In this document: one piece after another, positions 8,531 through 17,413 of the stretch
Layout: every line of letters starts with the position of its first letter
How positions within the stretch are numbered: the stretch's first letter is position 1
Program-made: the position numbers and the translations under genes
Source: Rhodococcus sp. 14-2483-1-2
GTDB taxonomy: Bacteria; Actinomycetota; Actinomycetes; Mycobacteriales; Mycobacteriaceae
NCBI RefSeq assembly: GCF_002259405.1
Contig: NZ_NPFW01000004.1
Span: forward strand, 62,001-126,000
Direction: 5' to 3'
DNA: 64,000 bases
The notes under the pieces: generated by a model
Told to the model about the DNA's origin: nothing
The model's input: the letters and a program-made list of their open reading frames with translations, nothing else
Database searches by the model: none

Positions 8531-8547
8531 CTGAGATATGTCTGAGA
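8531..8547 (-). promoter_or_regulatory. Candidate MprA box upstream of mprA
   Basis: On the minus strand TCTCAG occurs twice as direct repeats separated by five bases, beginning 23 bases upstream of the mprA start. The arrangement matches the site upstream of pepD, which is good internal evidence for a shared regulator binding site. Confidence 0.65.
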
Positions 8548-8573
8548 GGGGTACCTACTCCACCTGCGGCGGG

Positions 8574-9188
8574 CTAATGCGTCGGCAGATTGCGGGCCAG
8601 CGGCAGGTTCCATTTTCGCCACAGCGCGAGCAGACGCAACCCCGTCGCGAGCACTGTTCCGACCACCAGACCCACGTTCTCCGGCAGCGTCAGAGAATCG
8701 GCCAACACGACGGCCGTCGCACCGAGCAACGCGGGGAGGGCATACAGGTCCCGGTGCAGCAGCAGGGGCACCTCATTGACCAGCACGTCCCGAATCACAC
8801 CGCCGGCCACCGCCGTCGTCGTTCCGATCAGAGCTCCCGCCAACGCGCTACCACCGGAAGCCAGAGCGATCGTCGCACCGGTCGAGGCGAACAGTCCCAT
8901 CCCGAACGCGTCGAGCACCAGCACTCCGCGTCGCACCTTGCCCATCTGTCGGTGCGCAACGAACACGACCAGCGAGGCGAGAAAGCCGACGGTGAGGTTC
9001 GGCCACGTGTCAAGAGACGTCGGCGGGTGGATGCCGAGCAGCAGATCACGAATGATGCCGCCGCCGATGCCCGTCGTGATTCCGACGACGCAGACCCCGA
9101 ACAGATCCAGTCGGCGGTGCACTCCGACCAACGCGCCCGAGGCCGCGAAGACCGCGATACCGATGAGTCCGAGCACGTCGAGAAGCAT
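8574..9188 (-). CDS. TRIC-family / UPF0126 membrane channel
   Basis: This 204-residue integral membrane protein has about seven helices built from two repeats of the UPF0126 domain. Each repeat carries the Gly-rich signature, [17 protein letters not shown] near residue 36-52 and [15 protein letters not shown] near 122-136. Bacterial and archaeal members form trimeric cation channels (TRIC-like); other members are annotated only as YicG/YadS. The first ATG is used; the protein begins directly with a hydrophobic helix. The coding end lies 65 bases from the mprA start, on the same strand but probably a separate unit. Confidence 0.85.
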   Translation of the reverse strand: MLLDVLGLIGIAVFAASGALVGVHRRLDLFGVCVVGITTGIGGGIIRDLLLGIHPPTSLDTWPNLTVGFLASLVVFVAHRQMGKVRRGVLVLDAFGMGLFASTGATIALASGGSALAGALIGTTTAVAGGVIRDVLVNEVPLLLHRDLYALPALLGATAVVLADSLTLPENVGLVVGTVLATGLRLLALWRKWNLPLARNLPTH

Positions 9189-9300
9189 CGGATCAGCATG
9201 TCACGGGACTGACAGGGGTTTGACAGCAACATCCGACCGCTGCCACAGCATCGGCGAGCAACCTCGAGACATCACCGATCACGACACCGAGGAGCACATC

Positions 9301-9591
9301 ATGCGCAGTGGATTCAAGAAGTCGATCGCAGCCGTCGCAGCTGCCGCCGCACTCACGCTGGGCGGTGGAGCCGTCGCCAACGCGTCGACCACCGACAACC
9401 TGATCAAGATCCCGGACGTGTACGACATGACAGCGACCGCTGCCGAACAGACCCTGGAGGATCTGGGATTCACGACCGTCAACATCAAGGGATCCGACAC
9501 CGACGGAACCGCAATCGGAACCAATTACCAGAAGGGCGTCGAGGTCGACAAGAACGCCGCAATTCTCGTGATCACCGGGACCGTTCGCTAG
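9301..9591 (+). CDS. Small secreted single-PASTA protein
   Basis: This 96-residue exported protein has a signal peptide of about 28 residues (ending VANA) followed by a single PASTA-like domain with IPDVYDMTATAAEQTLEDLGF and a final VDKNAAILVITG strand. PASTA domains, usually found in penicillin-binding proteins and PknB-type kinases, bind peptidoglycan fragments or muropeptides. A free-standing secreted unit could act as a wall-binding decoy or ligand carrier, which is inference. The ATG at 9301 follows a GAGGAGCAC ribosome binding site. Confidence 0.8.
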   Translation: MRSGFKKSIAAVAAAAALTLGGGAVANASTTDNLIKIPDVYDMTATAAEQTLEDLGFTTVNIKGSDTDGTAIGTNYQKGVEVDKNAAILVITGTVR

Positions 9592-9691
9592 CTCGGCCCC
9601 ACGGCCCCGTCGTCGTCGACGGCGGCTGGGCTGTCGGCGTTGTCGTCACAGGCGATAGTCTCGGTGCGCAGCAGAATTTCGCAGAACCGAG

Positions 9692-10720
9692 GTGAACGAA
9701 CAAGTGCCGATCATCGACAATGCCGTCTACGTCGACGGGAAACGTACTGCCAATCCCGAGAGTCTCGATATCACCTTCGAGGTCATGCGTGAGCGGCACG
9801 GAATGGCGTGGATCGGGCTGTACCGACCTGAGGTCGCCGAAATCATGGCTGTGGCAGACGAGTTCGGTCTGCACCGCCTCGCCGTCGAGGATGCCATCGC
9901 CGCCCACCAGCGGCCGAAGCTGGAACGGTATTCCGAGCAGTTGTTCGTCGTTCTCCGACCCGCTCGATACGTCGACGAGACCGAAAAGGTCGAATTCGGC
10001 GAGCTGCACATCTTTCTCGGTCCGGACTTCGTCGTCACCATCCGCCATGCCGAATCTCCCGACCTGGCGATGGTGCGAAAGCGCCTCGAAGGATCTCCCG
10101 AACTGATCGAACTCGGTCCCGAGGCGATTCTCTACGGCATCCTCGATCAAGTGGTCGACGAGTACGTCCCGGTGGTGACCGGACTGCAGAACGACATCGA
10201 CGAGATCGAGGATCAGCTGTTCACCGGCGACCCGTCTGTCTCGCGTCGTATCTATTCGCTTCTGCGTGAAGTGTCCGAATTCGACCGTGCTGCAAAGCCA
10301 CTCGTCGAGATGATCGAATCACTCAAGCGAGGGTCGGACAAGTACAACGTCGACGTGGAATTGCAGCGATACCTGCGCGACGTGCACGATCACGCCATCC
10401 GCGTCTCCGACCGCATCGAGTCCTTCCGGGCCAACCTGCAGAATGCGTTGACCGTGCATTCGACCATCGTCGCGCAGCAGCAGAACGAGGAAATGCGCAA
10501 CATGACCGAGGCCAGCCTGGAGCAGAACGAACAGGTCAAGCGCATCTCGTCATGGGGTGCAATTCTTTTCGCACCCTCCCTGATCGCCGCCATCTACGGC
10601 ATGAACTTCGACGACATGCCGGAACTGAAGTGGCAACTCGGCTATCCGATGGCACTGATCGCCATGTCGATCTGCTCGACTGCACTGTTCGTGGTGTTCA
10701 AGCGTCAGAAGTGGTTGTAG
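9692..10720 (+). CDS. corA: CorA-family magnesium/cobalt channel
   Basis: This 342-residue protein matches the CorA channel family that takes up Mg2+ as a pentamer. A large N-terminal cytoplasmic alpha/beta domain (1-240) includes HRLAVEDAIAAHQRPKLERY. The long stalk helix leads to the first membrane helix, which ends with the selectivity motif YGMN (Gly-Met-Asn at about 303-305), then a second helix and the basic tail FKRQKWL. It starts at a GTG behind an ACCGAGG ribosome binding site; a GTG 12 bases later is possible. It converges closely on the phosphatase gene. Confidence 0.93.
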   Translation: MNEQVPIIDNAVYVDGKRTANPESLDITFEVMRERHGMAWIGLYRPEVAEIMAVADEFGLHRLAVEDAIAAHQRPKLERYSEQLFVVLRPARYVDETEKVEFGELHIFLGPDFVVTIRHAESPDLAMVRKRLEGSPELIELGPEAILYGILDQVVDEYVPVVTGLQNDIDEIEDQLFTGDPSVSRRIYSLLREVSEFDRAAKPLVEMIESLKRGSDKYNVDVELQRYLRDVHDHAIRVSDRIESFRANLQNALTVHSTIVAQQQNEEMRNMTEASLEQNEQVKRISSWGAILFAPSLIAAIYGMNFDDMPELKWQLGYPMALIAMSICSTALFVVFKRQKWL

Positions 10721-10737
10721 TGCGCTCCGCGCAGTGA

Positions 10738-12456
10738 CTAGGACGAACCGAACCTCGGACCGATCGGGATGTCGCGGGTGAAGGTCAACCTGTCGAACTC
10801 GTTGCCGTATTCGTCGATGGCACCGATCGTCATTCTGCTGGCGGTGATGCCCGGAATACCCGGCACCACATCGACTCTGACGAACGAGTAGTTCAAAAAT
10901 CGCACCCTCGACCAGGTGATGGACTCGGCCGACTTGGTGCCGTCCGGTGCCCACACGTAGTTGTTGGGAACTGCAGTGTCGGGCAACTCGTTGCCGCGGT
11001 AGCTCACGCCCTCGCCGTCCTGGAACGTGTATCGCGGACGACCACCACCGCCGACGGTGTAATACACGGTGCCGTCGGTCTTTCCGCTGACCGTGGCGTT
11101 GTCACCCGCGACCCGCGTCGCGCGATTGCCGCGGATCGGATCGGTGCGCTCGAAGACGTGATTGTGGGCCTGGAGCACCACATCCACATCGTACTTGTCG
11201 AACAGCGCAACCCAGGCGTCGCGCACGCCCCCGTCGCTCGCGTGGGTGGACGTGGTCGAATATGCACAGTGGTGGAAGAAGCAGACGATGAAGTCGATGT
11301 TCGGATCGGCACGGTACCTCGCCAATGTCTGCTCCACCCAGGTGTTCTGGGCTCCACCGCTGTACCCGGTATTGGCCTTGATCTCGTAGCTGACGTCGTT
11401 CGCGTCGAGCGAGAGAACGGCCGTGTTGCCGTACACGAACGAATACGCCGACGGGCAGCCCTTCGGCCCGTTGCTCGGCTGATCGAGACGCGCCGCATGG
11501 CCGCCGTATCCGTTGGGGCTGTACAGCGCTTCCATGTCGTGGTTGCCGGTGGCGAACAACCACGGCGCGGTCGATGCGCTGGCTTCGATCGCCTGAAAAT
11601 AGCCGTCCCAGACGAACGGGTTGAACTTGTCGAACCCCTTCGGCGGCGTCTGGCCGTGCTTGGCGAACTGCGGCGGCAGACCGGCACCGGACGGGTCGGC
11701 GTACGCGATATCACCGGCGAGGATGTGGAAGTCCGGGTGCGAGGCCTCGATCTGCCGATTGATGTTGCGCGCATGCTTGACCGACGGTTCGTTGTCCGCC
11801 TTGTAGTACTGGTCGTCATAGTCGCCGGCGACCAGACCTGCTGGCTGCGAGGGGGTTTCGTCGACACCCTGATCGCCCATCATCGTGAACCGAAACGGTG
11901 CGATGCGGCCGGACGGTAGCGCCGGAGACGCGCTGCGGATATCGCTCACGAAGCCGTCGGCGGTGCGCCAGCGGTAGTAGTGCGGCAACTTCGGCGTCAG
12001 ATTGTCGACGGGCACATGCACGTAGTACTGCTCCGCCGACAGAATCCCGCCGTCGGTCTGCGGTACCTGACTGATCAGATTGCGTACCTCGGCCGACGTC
12101 GTCGCACCGAGGGCGGGCGTGGGGCCGTGGTCGAGAAAGACGCCGGTCAGCCCGGGGTTCCGAGAGAGCTGAGCCGAGAACCGCAGCTGCGTCGCCGGAT
12201 CGTTTCCGAACCCCATATGCCTACCGGCCACCGCCAGCGGAGCGTCCTGCGCATAGGCGGTGCGCGCGAACACCGAATTCCCGACGCCTACCGCGGCTGC
12301 CGTCGCGGCGGCTCCCACCAGGAAGTTTCGACGACTGACCGGGTGCCGCCGCAGAAACGAACGATGCCAATCATGCTGCTCGGCCATTGTCATGTTCTCG
12401 GCGAGCGTGCCCGGGATTCCGGTCGCGACGGTCTCGCCTGCGGGATTGAGCGTCAT
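10738..12456 (-). CDS. Tat-exported purple-acid-phosphatase-like metallophosphoesterase
   Basis: This 572-residue exported enzyme has a twin-arginine signal (SRRNFLVGAAAT at about residues 41-52), a fibronectin-like N-terminal domain and a metallophosphoesterase core. Visible metal-site motifs are MGDQG, GDIAYADPSG, GNHDM, FFHH and AHNHVFERT, in the order found in purple acid phosphatases (a Gly-to-Ala change precedes the last HxH). M. tuberculosis Rv2577 has similar architecture as I recall. It probably hydrolyses phosphomonoesters in the envelope. The start is uncertain: a second ATG pair at about residue 22 leaves a shorter tail before the RR motif. Confidence 0.88.
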   Translation of the reverse strand: MTLNPAGETVATGIPGTLAENMTMAEQHDWHRSFLRRHPVSRRNFLVGAAATAAAVGVGNSVFARTAYAQDAPLAVAGRHMGFGNDPATQLRFSAQLSRNPGLTGVFLDHGPTPALGATTSAEVRNLISQVPQTDGGILSAEQYYVHVPVDNLTPKLPHYYRWRTADGFVSDIRSASPALPSGRIAPFRFTMMGDQGVDETPSQPAGLVAGDYDDQYYKADNEPSVKHARNINRQIEASHPDFHILAGDIAYADPSGAGLPPQFAKHGQTPPKGFDKFNPFVWDGYFQAIEASASTAPWLFATGNHDMEALYSPNGYGGHAARLDQPSNGPKGCPSAYSFVYGNTAVLSLDANDVSYEIKANTGYSGGAQNTWVEQTLARYRADPNIDFIVCFFHHCAYSTTSTHASDGGVRDAWVALFDKYDVDVVLQAHNHVFERTDPIRGNRATRVAGDNATVSGKTDGTVYYTVGGGGRPRYTFQDGEGVSYRGNELPDTAVPNNYVWAPDGTKSAESITWSRVRFLNYSFVRVDVVPGIPGITASRMTIGAIDEYGNEFDRLTFTRDIPIGPRFGSS

Positions 12457-12559
12457 CAGTCGATCGTGGCGGTGACGCCCGCTCTATCCGTTAACCAAGC
12501 GAAGCAGTTGAGTGAACAGCACGAGAACACCGATGCACAACGGGACGAACGCGGACAAT

Positions 12560-12611
12560 CCCGTCGTGCACGGAATTTCGTCGCCCACTACGAAATTCCA
12601 CGCACGACGGG
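12560..12611. terminator. Long imperfect hairpin after rtcB
   Basis: Bases 12560-12581 and 12590-12611 form a 22-bp stem with two mismatches and an 8-base loop, starting 9 bases beyond the rtcB stop on the minus strand. No U tract is present. It probably ends the rtcB transcript before the phosphatase gene. Confidence 0.65.
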
Positions 12612-12619
12612 AGGTGAAC

Positions 12620-13801
12620 TCAGGTCCCCTTGACGTTGAGGATCTGCCGCAACTCGTGCTCGATGCTCACCAGGTCTCGTGCGTCCTCCATCACGACATC
12701 GATCGGCTTGTAGGCGTCCGGAATCTCGTCGATGAAATCTGCACTGTCGCGAAACTCGATCCCCTTCATCCGCTCCTGCAGGTTCTCGTGGGTGAACCGC
12801 TTCCTGGCCTCGGTCCGAGAGAACTGCCGACCGGCACCGTGAGGAGCCGAGCACAGGCCGGCCTTGGAACCCTTGCCGACGACCACGTACGAGCGCGTTC
12901 CCATCGAGCCCGGAATGATCGCCTTGACACCCTCGTGTGCGTCCACTGCACCTTTACGGGTGAGCCACACGTCCTTGTGCGCGTGCGTTTCCTTCACCGT
13001 GTAGTTGTGATGGCAATTGATCCGCTCGACCTCGCGATGATCGTCGGTTCCCATCCACTCGGCGAACACCGCACCGAACCGGTCCATCATCTCGGCCCGG
13101 TTCAGGTACGCGAACCGCTGCGCCCACTTCAAATCTCGGATGTACCGTCCGAATTCCGGTGCGCTCTCGGGCAAGTAGGCCAAATCCTTGTTCGGCAACG
13201 AGATCCACCACTGCGCGCACAAACGCTGGGCAATGGCGATGTGCTTCTTGGCGATCTTGTTGCCCACGCCCCTCGATCCACTGTGCAGAAACAGCCACAC
13301 CCGATCGGTTTCGTCGAGGCACAGCTCGATGAAGTGGTTGCCGCCGCCCAACGAACCGAGCTGCTCACGCCACTGTGGTGAGTGGTTCAGCTCGACACCG
13401 TCCTCGGCCGCCGCCTCCTCGAGTTCGAGCAACTTGGGCGCGGTGAAATCCCACCGGTCGACGCCGACGTTGTAGTTGCCGGGCGAGAGAGGGATGCTTG
13501 CCTCGATGGCGAGTCGCAGGTTCGTCAGATTACGGCCGTCGACGTCGTCGAGTGTGAATTCCGTTCGGACGCCGATCATTCCGCAACCGATATCGACTCC
13601 GACGGCGGCCGGGATGACTGCGCCCAGCGTGGGAATCACTGTTCCTACTGCGCTTCCCATACCGCTGTGAGCGTCGGGCATCAGGGCGACGTGCGGATGC
13701 ACGAACGGCATCGACGCTGTTTCACGGGCCTGCTCGAGAGTCTTGTCCTCGAGCTGTGACGCCCAATTGAGCAAACGCAAGCCCACCTTGTTCGGGGGCA
13801 T
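12620..13801 (-). CDS. rtcB: RtcB RNA ligase
   Basis: This 393-residue RtcB-family enzyme joins RNA 2',3'-cyclic phosphate and 5'-OH ends using GTP and Mn2+. Key motifs are VGVDIGCGMIG, LGGGNHFIE, HSGSRGVG, CHHNY and the guanylylated histidine motif SAPHGAGRQFSR near residues 305-320. The ATG at 13801 has AGGAAGGAAC just upstream; an in-frame ORF extension to 13828 is unlikely. No archease or RtcA gene lies nearby, so it stands alone, which is common in actinobacteria. A role in RNA repair after toxin or stress cleavage is inferred. Confidence 0.93.
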   Translation of the reverse strand: MPPNKVGLRLLNWASQLEDKTLEQARETASMPFVHPHVALMPDAHSGMGSAVGTVIPTLGAVIPAAVGVDIGCGMIGVRTEFTLDDVDGRNLTNLRLAIEASIPLSPGNYNVGVDRWDFTAPKLLELEEAAAEDGVELNHSPQWREQLGSLGGGNHFIELCLDETDRVWLFLHSGSRGVGNKIAKKHIAIAQRLCAQWWISLPNKDLAYLPESAPEFGRYIRDLKWAQRFAYLNRAEMMDRFGAVFAEWMGTDDHREVERINCHHNYTVKETHAHKDVWLTRKGAVDAHEGVKAIIPGSMGTRSYVVVGKGSKAGLCSAPHGAGRQFSRTEARKRFTHENLQERMKGIEFRDSADFIDEIPDAYKPIDVVMEDARDLVSIEHELRQILNVKGT

Positions 13802-14121
13802 GATGTTCCTTCCTGCCCCCGTGCACAAGAGGGCGCTATTCGATGGGTCGATTCACGAGCGGAGCTTGTTTGCCGCAGAGAGCGGCGCATCGCTCCGGTG
13901 AATACGCGCGCAGCACAAGGCTCGTACCGGCTCTCGTGTCGAGGGCGGCACCAGACAGAACGGTTGCACGCATGATGAGAACCCTATCGATCGATGCATC
14001 GCCCACGCGAGCGAATTTCGCGGAACGTCGGGGATGGGACCGAATGCACGGAAGTGCGATGTTCGGACGGGATTCCGTCGATGAGGCCCGATAGCGTGCA
14101 ATCTCGCCCACCAGCCGGAAC
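13802..14121. other. Intergenic region upstream of rtcB
   Basis: About 320 bases lie between the rtcB start and the end of the VIT-type transporter gene, both on the minus strand. It holds the rtcB ribosome binding site and presumably its promoter. Small open frames on both strands show no supporting features. I see no hairpin strong enough to call a terminator for the transporter. Confidence 0.45.
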
Positions 14122-15183
14122 CTAGACTCCCCCACCGAATGCGAGTCCGAGTAGATATGTCGCCCCGGCCGCGCCGTAGCCGATGGCCAGCTGTCGCAGA
14201 GCACGTTTGACCGGTGGTCCACCGCTGAGCAGTCCTACCACCAGTCCGGTGCAGATCAAGGCGATTCCGACGAGGACTGCCGCAACGATGAGCGCAACGA
14301 AGCCTTCGAGGCCGAAGAGATAGGGCAACACCGGGATGACAGCACCGGAGGCGAAGAAACAGAAGCTGGCACCGGCCGCGCCCAGTCCGGTTCCGATGGA
14401 CTCGTGCTCGTCCACGTCGGGTGCCATCTCGTCGTCGGTGGGCAACAGCCGCAACACTTCCGACGCTTTGGCGTCGGCCTCCTCGTGTGTCATTCCCCGG
14501 GCCCGGTACACCAGCGCCAGTTCGTTGGCATCGACGTCCAGGTGCTGGACGGCATCGCTTGCCGCGCTGTCCGGGGACGACGCCTCGAGCAACTCGCGTT
14601 GTGAACGAACGGAGACGTATTCGCCCGCACCCATGGACAGCGCGCCGGCGAGCAGGCCCGCGAGTCCGGTGACCAGGACGATCTGATTGGACACGCCGGA
14701 TCCGCTGATGCCCAGAACGAGAGCAAGGTTGCTCACCAGTCCGTCGTTGGCACCGAACACCGCGGCCCGGAAGGTTCCGGACAGTCGATTGCGACCGCGA
14801 GCCGCCAGCGCCCTGATGACCTCGGCGTGGATCTGTTCGTCGGCCGTCATCGCTTCGGTGGCATCGTCGTCGGTGGCGTACGGCGAGCGGGTTTCGGCTC
14901 GTTGGGCCAACGCGAGTACGAACACCGAACCGAAGCGACGTGCCAGCACCCCGAGGATGCGGGTGCGGATGTCACCCTTGAGCGGCATCCCGACGCGGTC
15001 ACCCAGCAGATTTCGCCAATGCTGCTCGTGTCGGCCCTCCGCATCGGCGAGAGCGAGCAGAATCTCGCGCTCCTCGCCGCTGCGTCGGCCTGCCAGATCG
15101 CGATAGACGGCGGCCTCGGCTCGCTCGTCGGCGAGGTACTGCCGCCACCGCTTCACATCTCGCGCACTGGGCCCATCGTTCAT
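14122..15183 (-). CDS. Ferritin-like/VIT-family metal transporter (MbfA-like)
   Basis: This 353-residue protein fuses a ferritin-like diiron domain (about 8-130, with repeated Glu/His such as ADERAEAAVYRDLAG, EGRHEQHW and TADEQIHAEVI) to a CCC1/VIT1 membrane domain (about 135-353, with RAAVFGANDGLVSNLALVLG and GALSMGAGEYVSVRSQRE). The family exports or sequesters Fe2+ and Mn2+; the bacterial example MbfA is an iron exporter. The gene starts 25 bases after the rpmF stop on the same strand, so it may be the last gene of the zinc-starvation operon. No clear ribosome binding site precedes the ATG. Confidence 0.88.
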   Translation of the reverse strand: MNDGPSARDVKRWRQYLADERAEAAVYRDLAGRRSGEEREILLALADAEGRHEQHWRNLLGDRVGMPLKGDIRTRILGVLARRFGSVFVLALAQRAETRSPYATDDDATEAMTADEQIHAEVIRALAARGRNRLSGTFRAAVFGANDGLVSNLALVLGISGSGVSNQIVLVTGLAGLLAGALSMGAGEYVSVRSQRELLEASSPDSAASDAVQHLDVDANELALVYRARGMTHEEADAKASEVLRLLPTDDEMAPDVDEHESIGTGLGAAGASFCFFASGAVIPVLPYLFGLEGFVALIVAAVLVGIALICTGLVVGLLSGGPPVKRALRQLAIGYGAAGATYLLGLAFGGGV

Positions 15184-15208
15184 GAAGTGAAGATAGACCC
15201 GTCGCCGG

Positions 15209-15376
15209 TCAGCTCGGGTCGTACACCCCGGTCTGCACTGCTTTGACCAATCTCCGTGGCACTCGGAACTCTCGCCCCTGGAAACGAACGGTCACCAGAT
15301 CAGGAGCAACGGCTTTCCATTGCGCACGACGGCTCCGAGTGTTGGAGCGCGACATCTTTCTCTTCGGAACAGCCAT
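15209..15376 (-). CDS. rpmF: Ribosomal protein L32, cysteine-free paralogue
   Basis: Hand translation of this short minus-strand frame gives 55 residues starting [20 protein letters not shown], the unmistakable start of bacterial L32, and ending GVYDPS. There is no cysteine, so it cannot bind zinc through a Cys ribbon. It begins three bases after the stop of the L31 gene and clearly shares its transcript. The sequence after residue 27 ([20 protein letters not shown]) differs from the mycobacterial housekeeping L32 I recall, as expected for an alternative zinc-free copy. Confidence 0.92.
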   Translation of the reverse strand: MAVPKRKMSRSNTRSRRAQWKAVAPDLVTVRFQGREFRVPRRLVKAVQTGVYDPS

Positions 15377-15379
15377 GGT

Positions 15380-15640
15380 TCAGGAGTCCTTTCGGCTTCG
15401 GCGGCCGTATCGTTTCTCGAACTTCTCGACGCGTCCCTGGGTGTCCATCACGCGGGCGGCTCCGGTCCAGAAGGTGTGCGATTCGGACGAGACGTCGACG
15501 ACGACCAGTGGGTAGGTGTTGCCGTCGTCCCATTCGGTCTCGCGCGCGGATGTGACGGTGGATCTGGTGAGGAACTTGTTGCCGGTACTCGAGTCCTGGA
15601 ACACGACCGGGTGGTAGTCGGGGTGGATGCCTGGTTTCAT
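15380..15640 (-). CDS. rpmE2: Ribosomal protein L31 type B (zinc-independent)
   Basis: This 86-residue L31 of type B begins [16 protein letters not shown] and ends YGRRSRKDS. It has no cysteine, whereas type A L31 carries a zinc-binding Cys motif. Type B replaces type A when zinc is scarce, freeing zinc from ribosomes. The start ATG at 15640 overlaps the TGA of the upstream COG0523 gene, indicating translational coupling; the longer in-frame ORF is the shadow of that gene's 3' end. Confidence 0.95.
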   Translation of the reverse strand: MKPGIHPDYHPVVFQDSSTGNKFLTRSTVTSARETEWDDGNTYPLVVVDVSSESHTFWTGAARVMDTQGRVEKFEKRYGRRSRKDS

Positions 15641-16899
15641 TCTTGTGCCTCTCGTGCTTGTTCTGCGTACGGGGATTCGCTGCTCTCGCAGGGGTCTTCG
15701 TGCCATTGGCCGAACGGGTCGGTCCAGGTGGACCACAGAGCGGGGTCGGTCATCTCGTCGTCGGATACCAACGCCCACTGCAGGGTTCGGTCGATCTCGG
15801 TGGGGTCGGCCTCGTGGACGAGGATCACCAGGGAGGTGTCTCGATCACCGAACTGCTCGTCCCATCGCAGTGCCGCCATTGCACGTCGGGTGGTATCGAT
15901 ACGCTCCTGCTGCACGGGAGTCATTGCAGCAAGCCACTTTCCGGCGCTGGCAACACGAAGGCCGCCGCCTGCCGATTCGATCCACAGCGCTTCGTCGGGC
16001 TGCGTGGCCACCCACGCCCGCCCCCGCGCGGTGACGACGCCGTCGAGCAGCACGTCGATCGCCTCGTGCAACCGCTCGGGATGGAACGGCCGGGTTGCGG
16101 TGAATTCGACCAGCGTGACCCCGCAGTCGACGCTCAACGGCGGCTGGCCTCGCAGCAGCGGCGAGTGTGCGTCGGTGATCGCACCGCGTCGCGCATCGGT
16201 CGGCACGGACGCGAGAAGCGCTGGGGCGTCGACCAGTGCATCCTGGGAGACCCAGACGACGGGAGCGTTCGGTGCCAGACGCGCCAGCACCGCCGCGAGC
16301 CTTGCCCGCTCCCACGCGTCGACGTCGGGACCGGCGGTGACGACGAGCGCGTCCGCGTAATCGACCTGCCCGACCACCAATTGCGCGACGGTTCGATCGT
16401 CGTCACCACTGGCGACGATGCCGCGGTCGGCCATGGCGTCGTCGCCGGTGGCGTCGGCCAACCAGGTTGCGGCGTCGAGGCAGTCGATCACTACCTCGAT
16501 GCGGACGTCACGAGAGGCCGGGCCGTCGATCTGCCCGACGATGCCGGCCACGACGACGTTCTCGACGGCCCAGCACAACGCCTCGGGTTCGAGGGCTGGG
16601 TCCATGGCGAGCACGATGCGATCGACGTTGCTGCGGGCGGACAGCGCACGCAACAGCGGCAGCAGGTCCTCGCGGAGCGTGCAGGAGACACAGCCGTGCG
16701 CCAGTTCCAGGATGGTCTCGCGGGGATTCTCGCCCAGCACACAGAGGGTACGACGCACGACTCCTTCGGCGACGCGACTCAGATCGTGGCGAACCGCGAC
16801 GGTCCCCGGCGCGAGCAGAGATGTCACGACCGCATCCATGGCTCCGGTCCAGCCGGAGACGAGGACCATCGGGGTTCGATCGTCCGGTGAGTAGTTCAC
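15637..16899 (-). CDS. COG0523 (CobW-like) protein of zinc-starvation locus, degenerate P-loop
   Basis: This 420-residue protein has the COG0523 layout: an N-terminal G-domain, the metal-binding-loop equivalent [19 protein letters not shown], and a C-terminal CobW_C domain with [15 protein letters not shown] and [14 protein letters not shown]0523 proteins are GTP-dependent metal chaperones. Here the P-loop position reads [12 protein letters not shown], with no GK(S/T), and the usual CxCC is CVSC. I recall the same degeneracy in M. tuberculosis Rv0106. The GTG at 16899 is chosen for its AGAAGGG ribosome binding site; the TTG at 16920 would sit inside the operator. Confidence 0.88.
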   Translation of the reverse strand: MNYSPDDRTPMVLVSGWTGAMDAVVTSLLAPGTVAVRHDLSRVAEGVVRRTLCVLGENPRETILELAHGCVSCTLREDLLPLLRALSARSNVDRIVLAMDPALEPEALCWAVENVVVAGIVGQIDGPASRDVRIEVVIDCLDAATWLADATGDDAMADRGIVASGDDDRTVAQLVVGQVDYADALVVTAGPDVDAWERARLAAVLARLAPNAPVVWVSQDALVDAPALLASVPTDARRGAITDAHSPLLRGQPPLSVDCGVTLVEFTATRPFHPERLHEAIDVLLDGVVTARGRAWVATQPDEALWIESAGGGLRVASAGKWLAAMTPVQQERIDTTRRAMAALRWDEQFGDRDTSLVILVHEADPTEIDRTLQWALVSDDEMTDPALWSTWTDPFGQWHEDPCESSESPYAEQAREAQE

Positions 16900-16915
16900 G
16901 GGCACCCTTCTTTTC

Positions 16916-16928
16916 GACAACGATTGTC
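16916..16928 (-). promoter_or_regulatory. Candidate Zur box, COG0523 side
   Basis: The 13-mer GACAACGATTGTC is a perfect palindrome (5+3+5) lying 17 bases upstream of the COG0523 start. A near-identical 13-mer occurs 55 bases away on the side of rpmB. It resembles actinobacterial Zur operators, and the adjoining genes form a typical Zur regulon. Identity of the regulator is inferred. Confidence 0.75.
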
Positions 16929-16970
16929 ATTACTTGTGGTTGCACGCTACATTCGTGAACACGCTTTGTC

Positions 16971-16983
16971 GAAAACGATTGTC
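16971..16983 (+). promoter_or_regulatory. Candidate Zur box, rpmB side
   Basis: GAAAACGATTGTC matches the other box at 12 of 13 positions and lies 25 bases upstream of the rpmB start. The boxes are 55 bases apart, about five helical turns. Each could control one direction of this divergent promoter region. Confidence 0.75.
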
Positions 16984-17007
16984 ATAACGGCAAGAAAAGG
17001 AGTGATC

Positions 17008-17244
17008 GTGTCAGCGCACTGCCAAGTCACCGGCCGCACCCCCGGATTCGGAAAATCGGTCTCGCACTCCCACGTGCGCACCAGCCGAAGATGGGATCCC
17101 AACATCCAGCGCAAGACGTACTACGCACCGAGCCTCGGCCGCCGCGTCACTCTCACGCTCTCGGCCAAGGGCATCAAGACCATCGACCGCGACGGCATCG
17201 ACGCCGTGGTGGCGAAACTGCGCGCACGCGGGGAGAAGATCTGA
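17008..17244 (+). CDS. rpmB: Ribosomal protein L28, alternative copy
   Basis: This 78-residue L28 begins [21 protein letters not shown] and contains [13 protein letters not shown], typical of the family. It has one cysteine (residue 5) instead of the multiple zinc ligands of the housekeeping form. The GTG at 17008 has AAAGGAG 5-6 bases upstream and gives a family-length protein; the ORF extension upstream runs through the operator. Its stop overlaps the next gene's ATG (TGATG), so it heads a tightly coupled four-gene operon. Confidence 0.93.
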   Translation: MSAHCQVTGRTPGFGKSVSHSHVRTSRRWDPNIQRKTYYAPSLGRRVTLTLSAKGIKTIDRDGIDAVVAKLRARGEKI

Positions 17245-17411
17245 TGGGCAAGAGCACCGACGTCCGTCCGATCGTCAAACTGAAGTCGACGGCCGGCACC
17301 GGATACACCTACGTCACCCGCAAGAACCGCCGCAACGATCCCGACCGACTGGTGATGAAGAAGTACGACCCGGTCGTGCGCAAGCACGTCGATTTCCGAG
17401 AGGAGCGATAA
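17244..17411 (+). CDS. rpmG: Ribosomal protein L33, cysteine-free copy
   Basis: This 55-residue L33 contains [25 protein letters not shown] and [11 protein letters not shown], diagnostic of the family. The zinc-binding Cys pairs of the C+ form are absent. The ATG overlaps the rpmB stop by one base. It replaces the zinc-binding L33 under zinc limitation. Confidence 0.95.
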   Translation: MGKSTDVRPIVKLKSTAGTGYTYVTRKNRRNDPDRLVMKKYDPVVRKHVDFREER

Positions 17412-17413
17412 CC

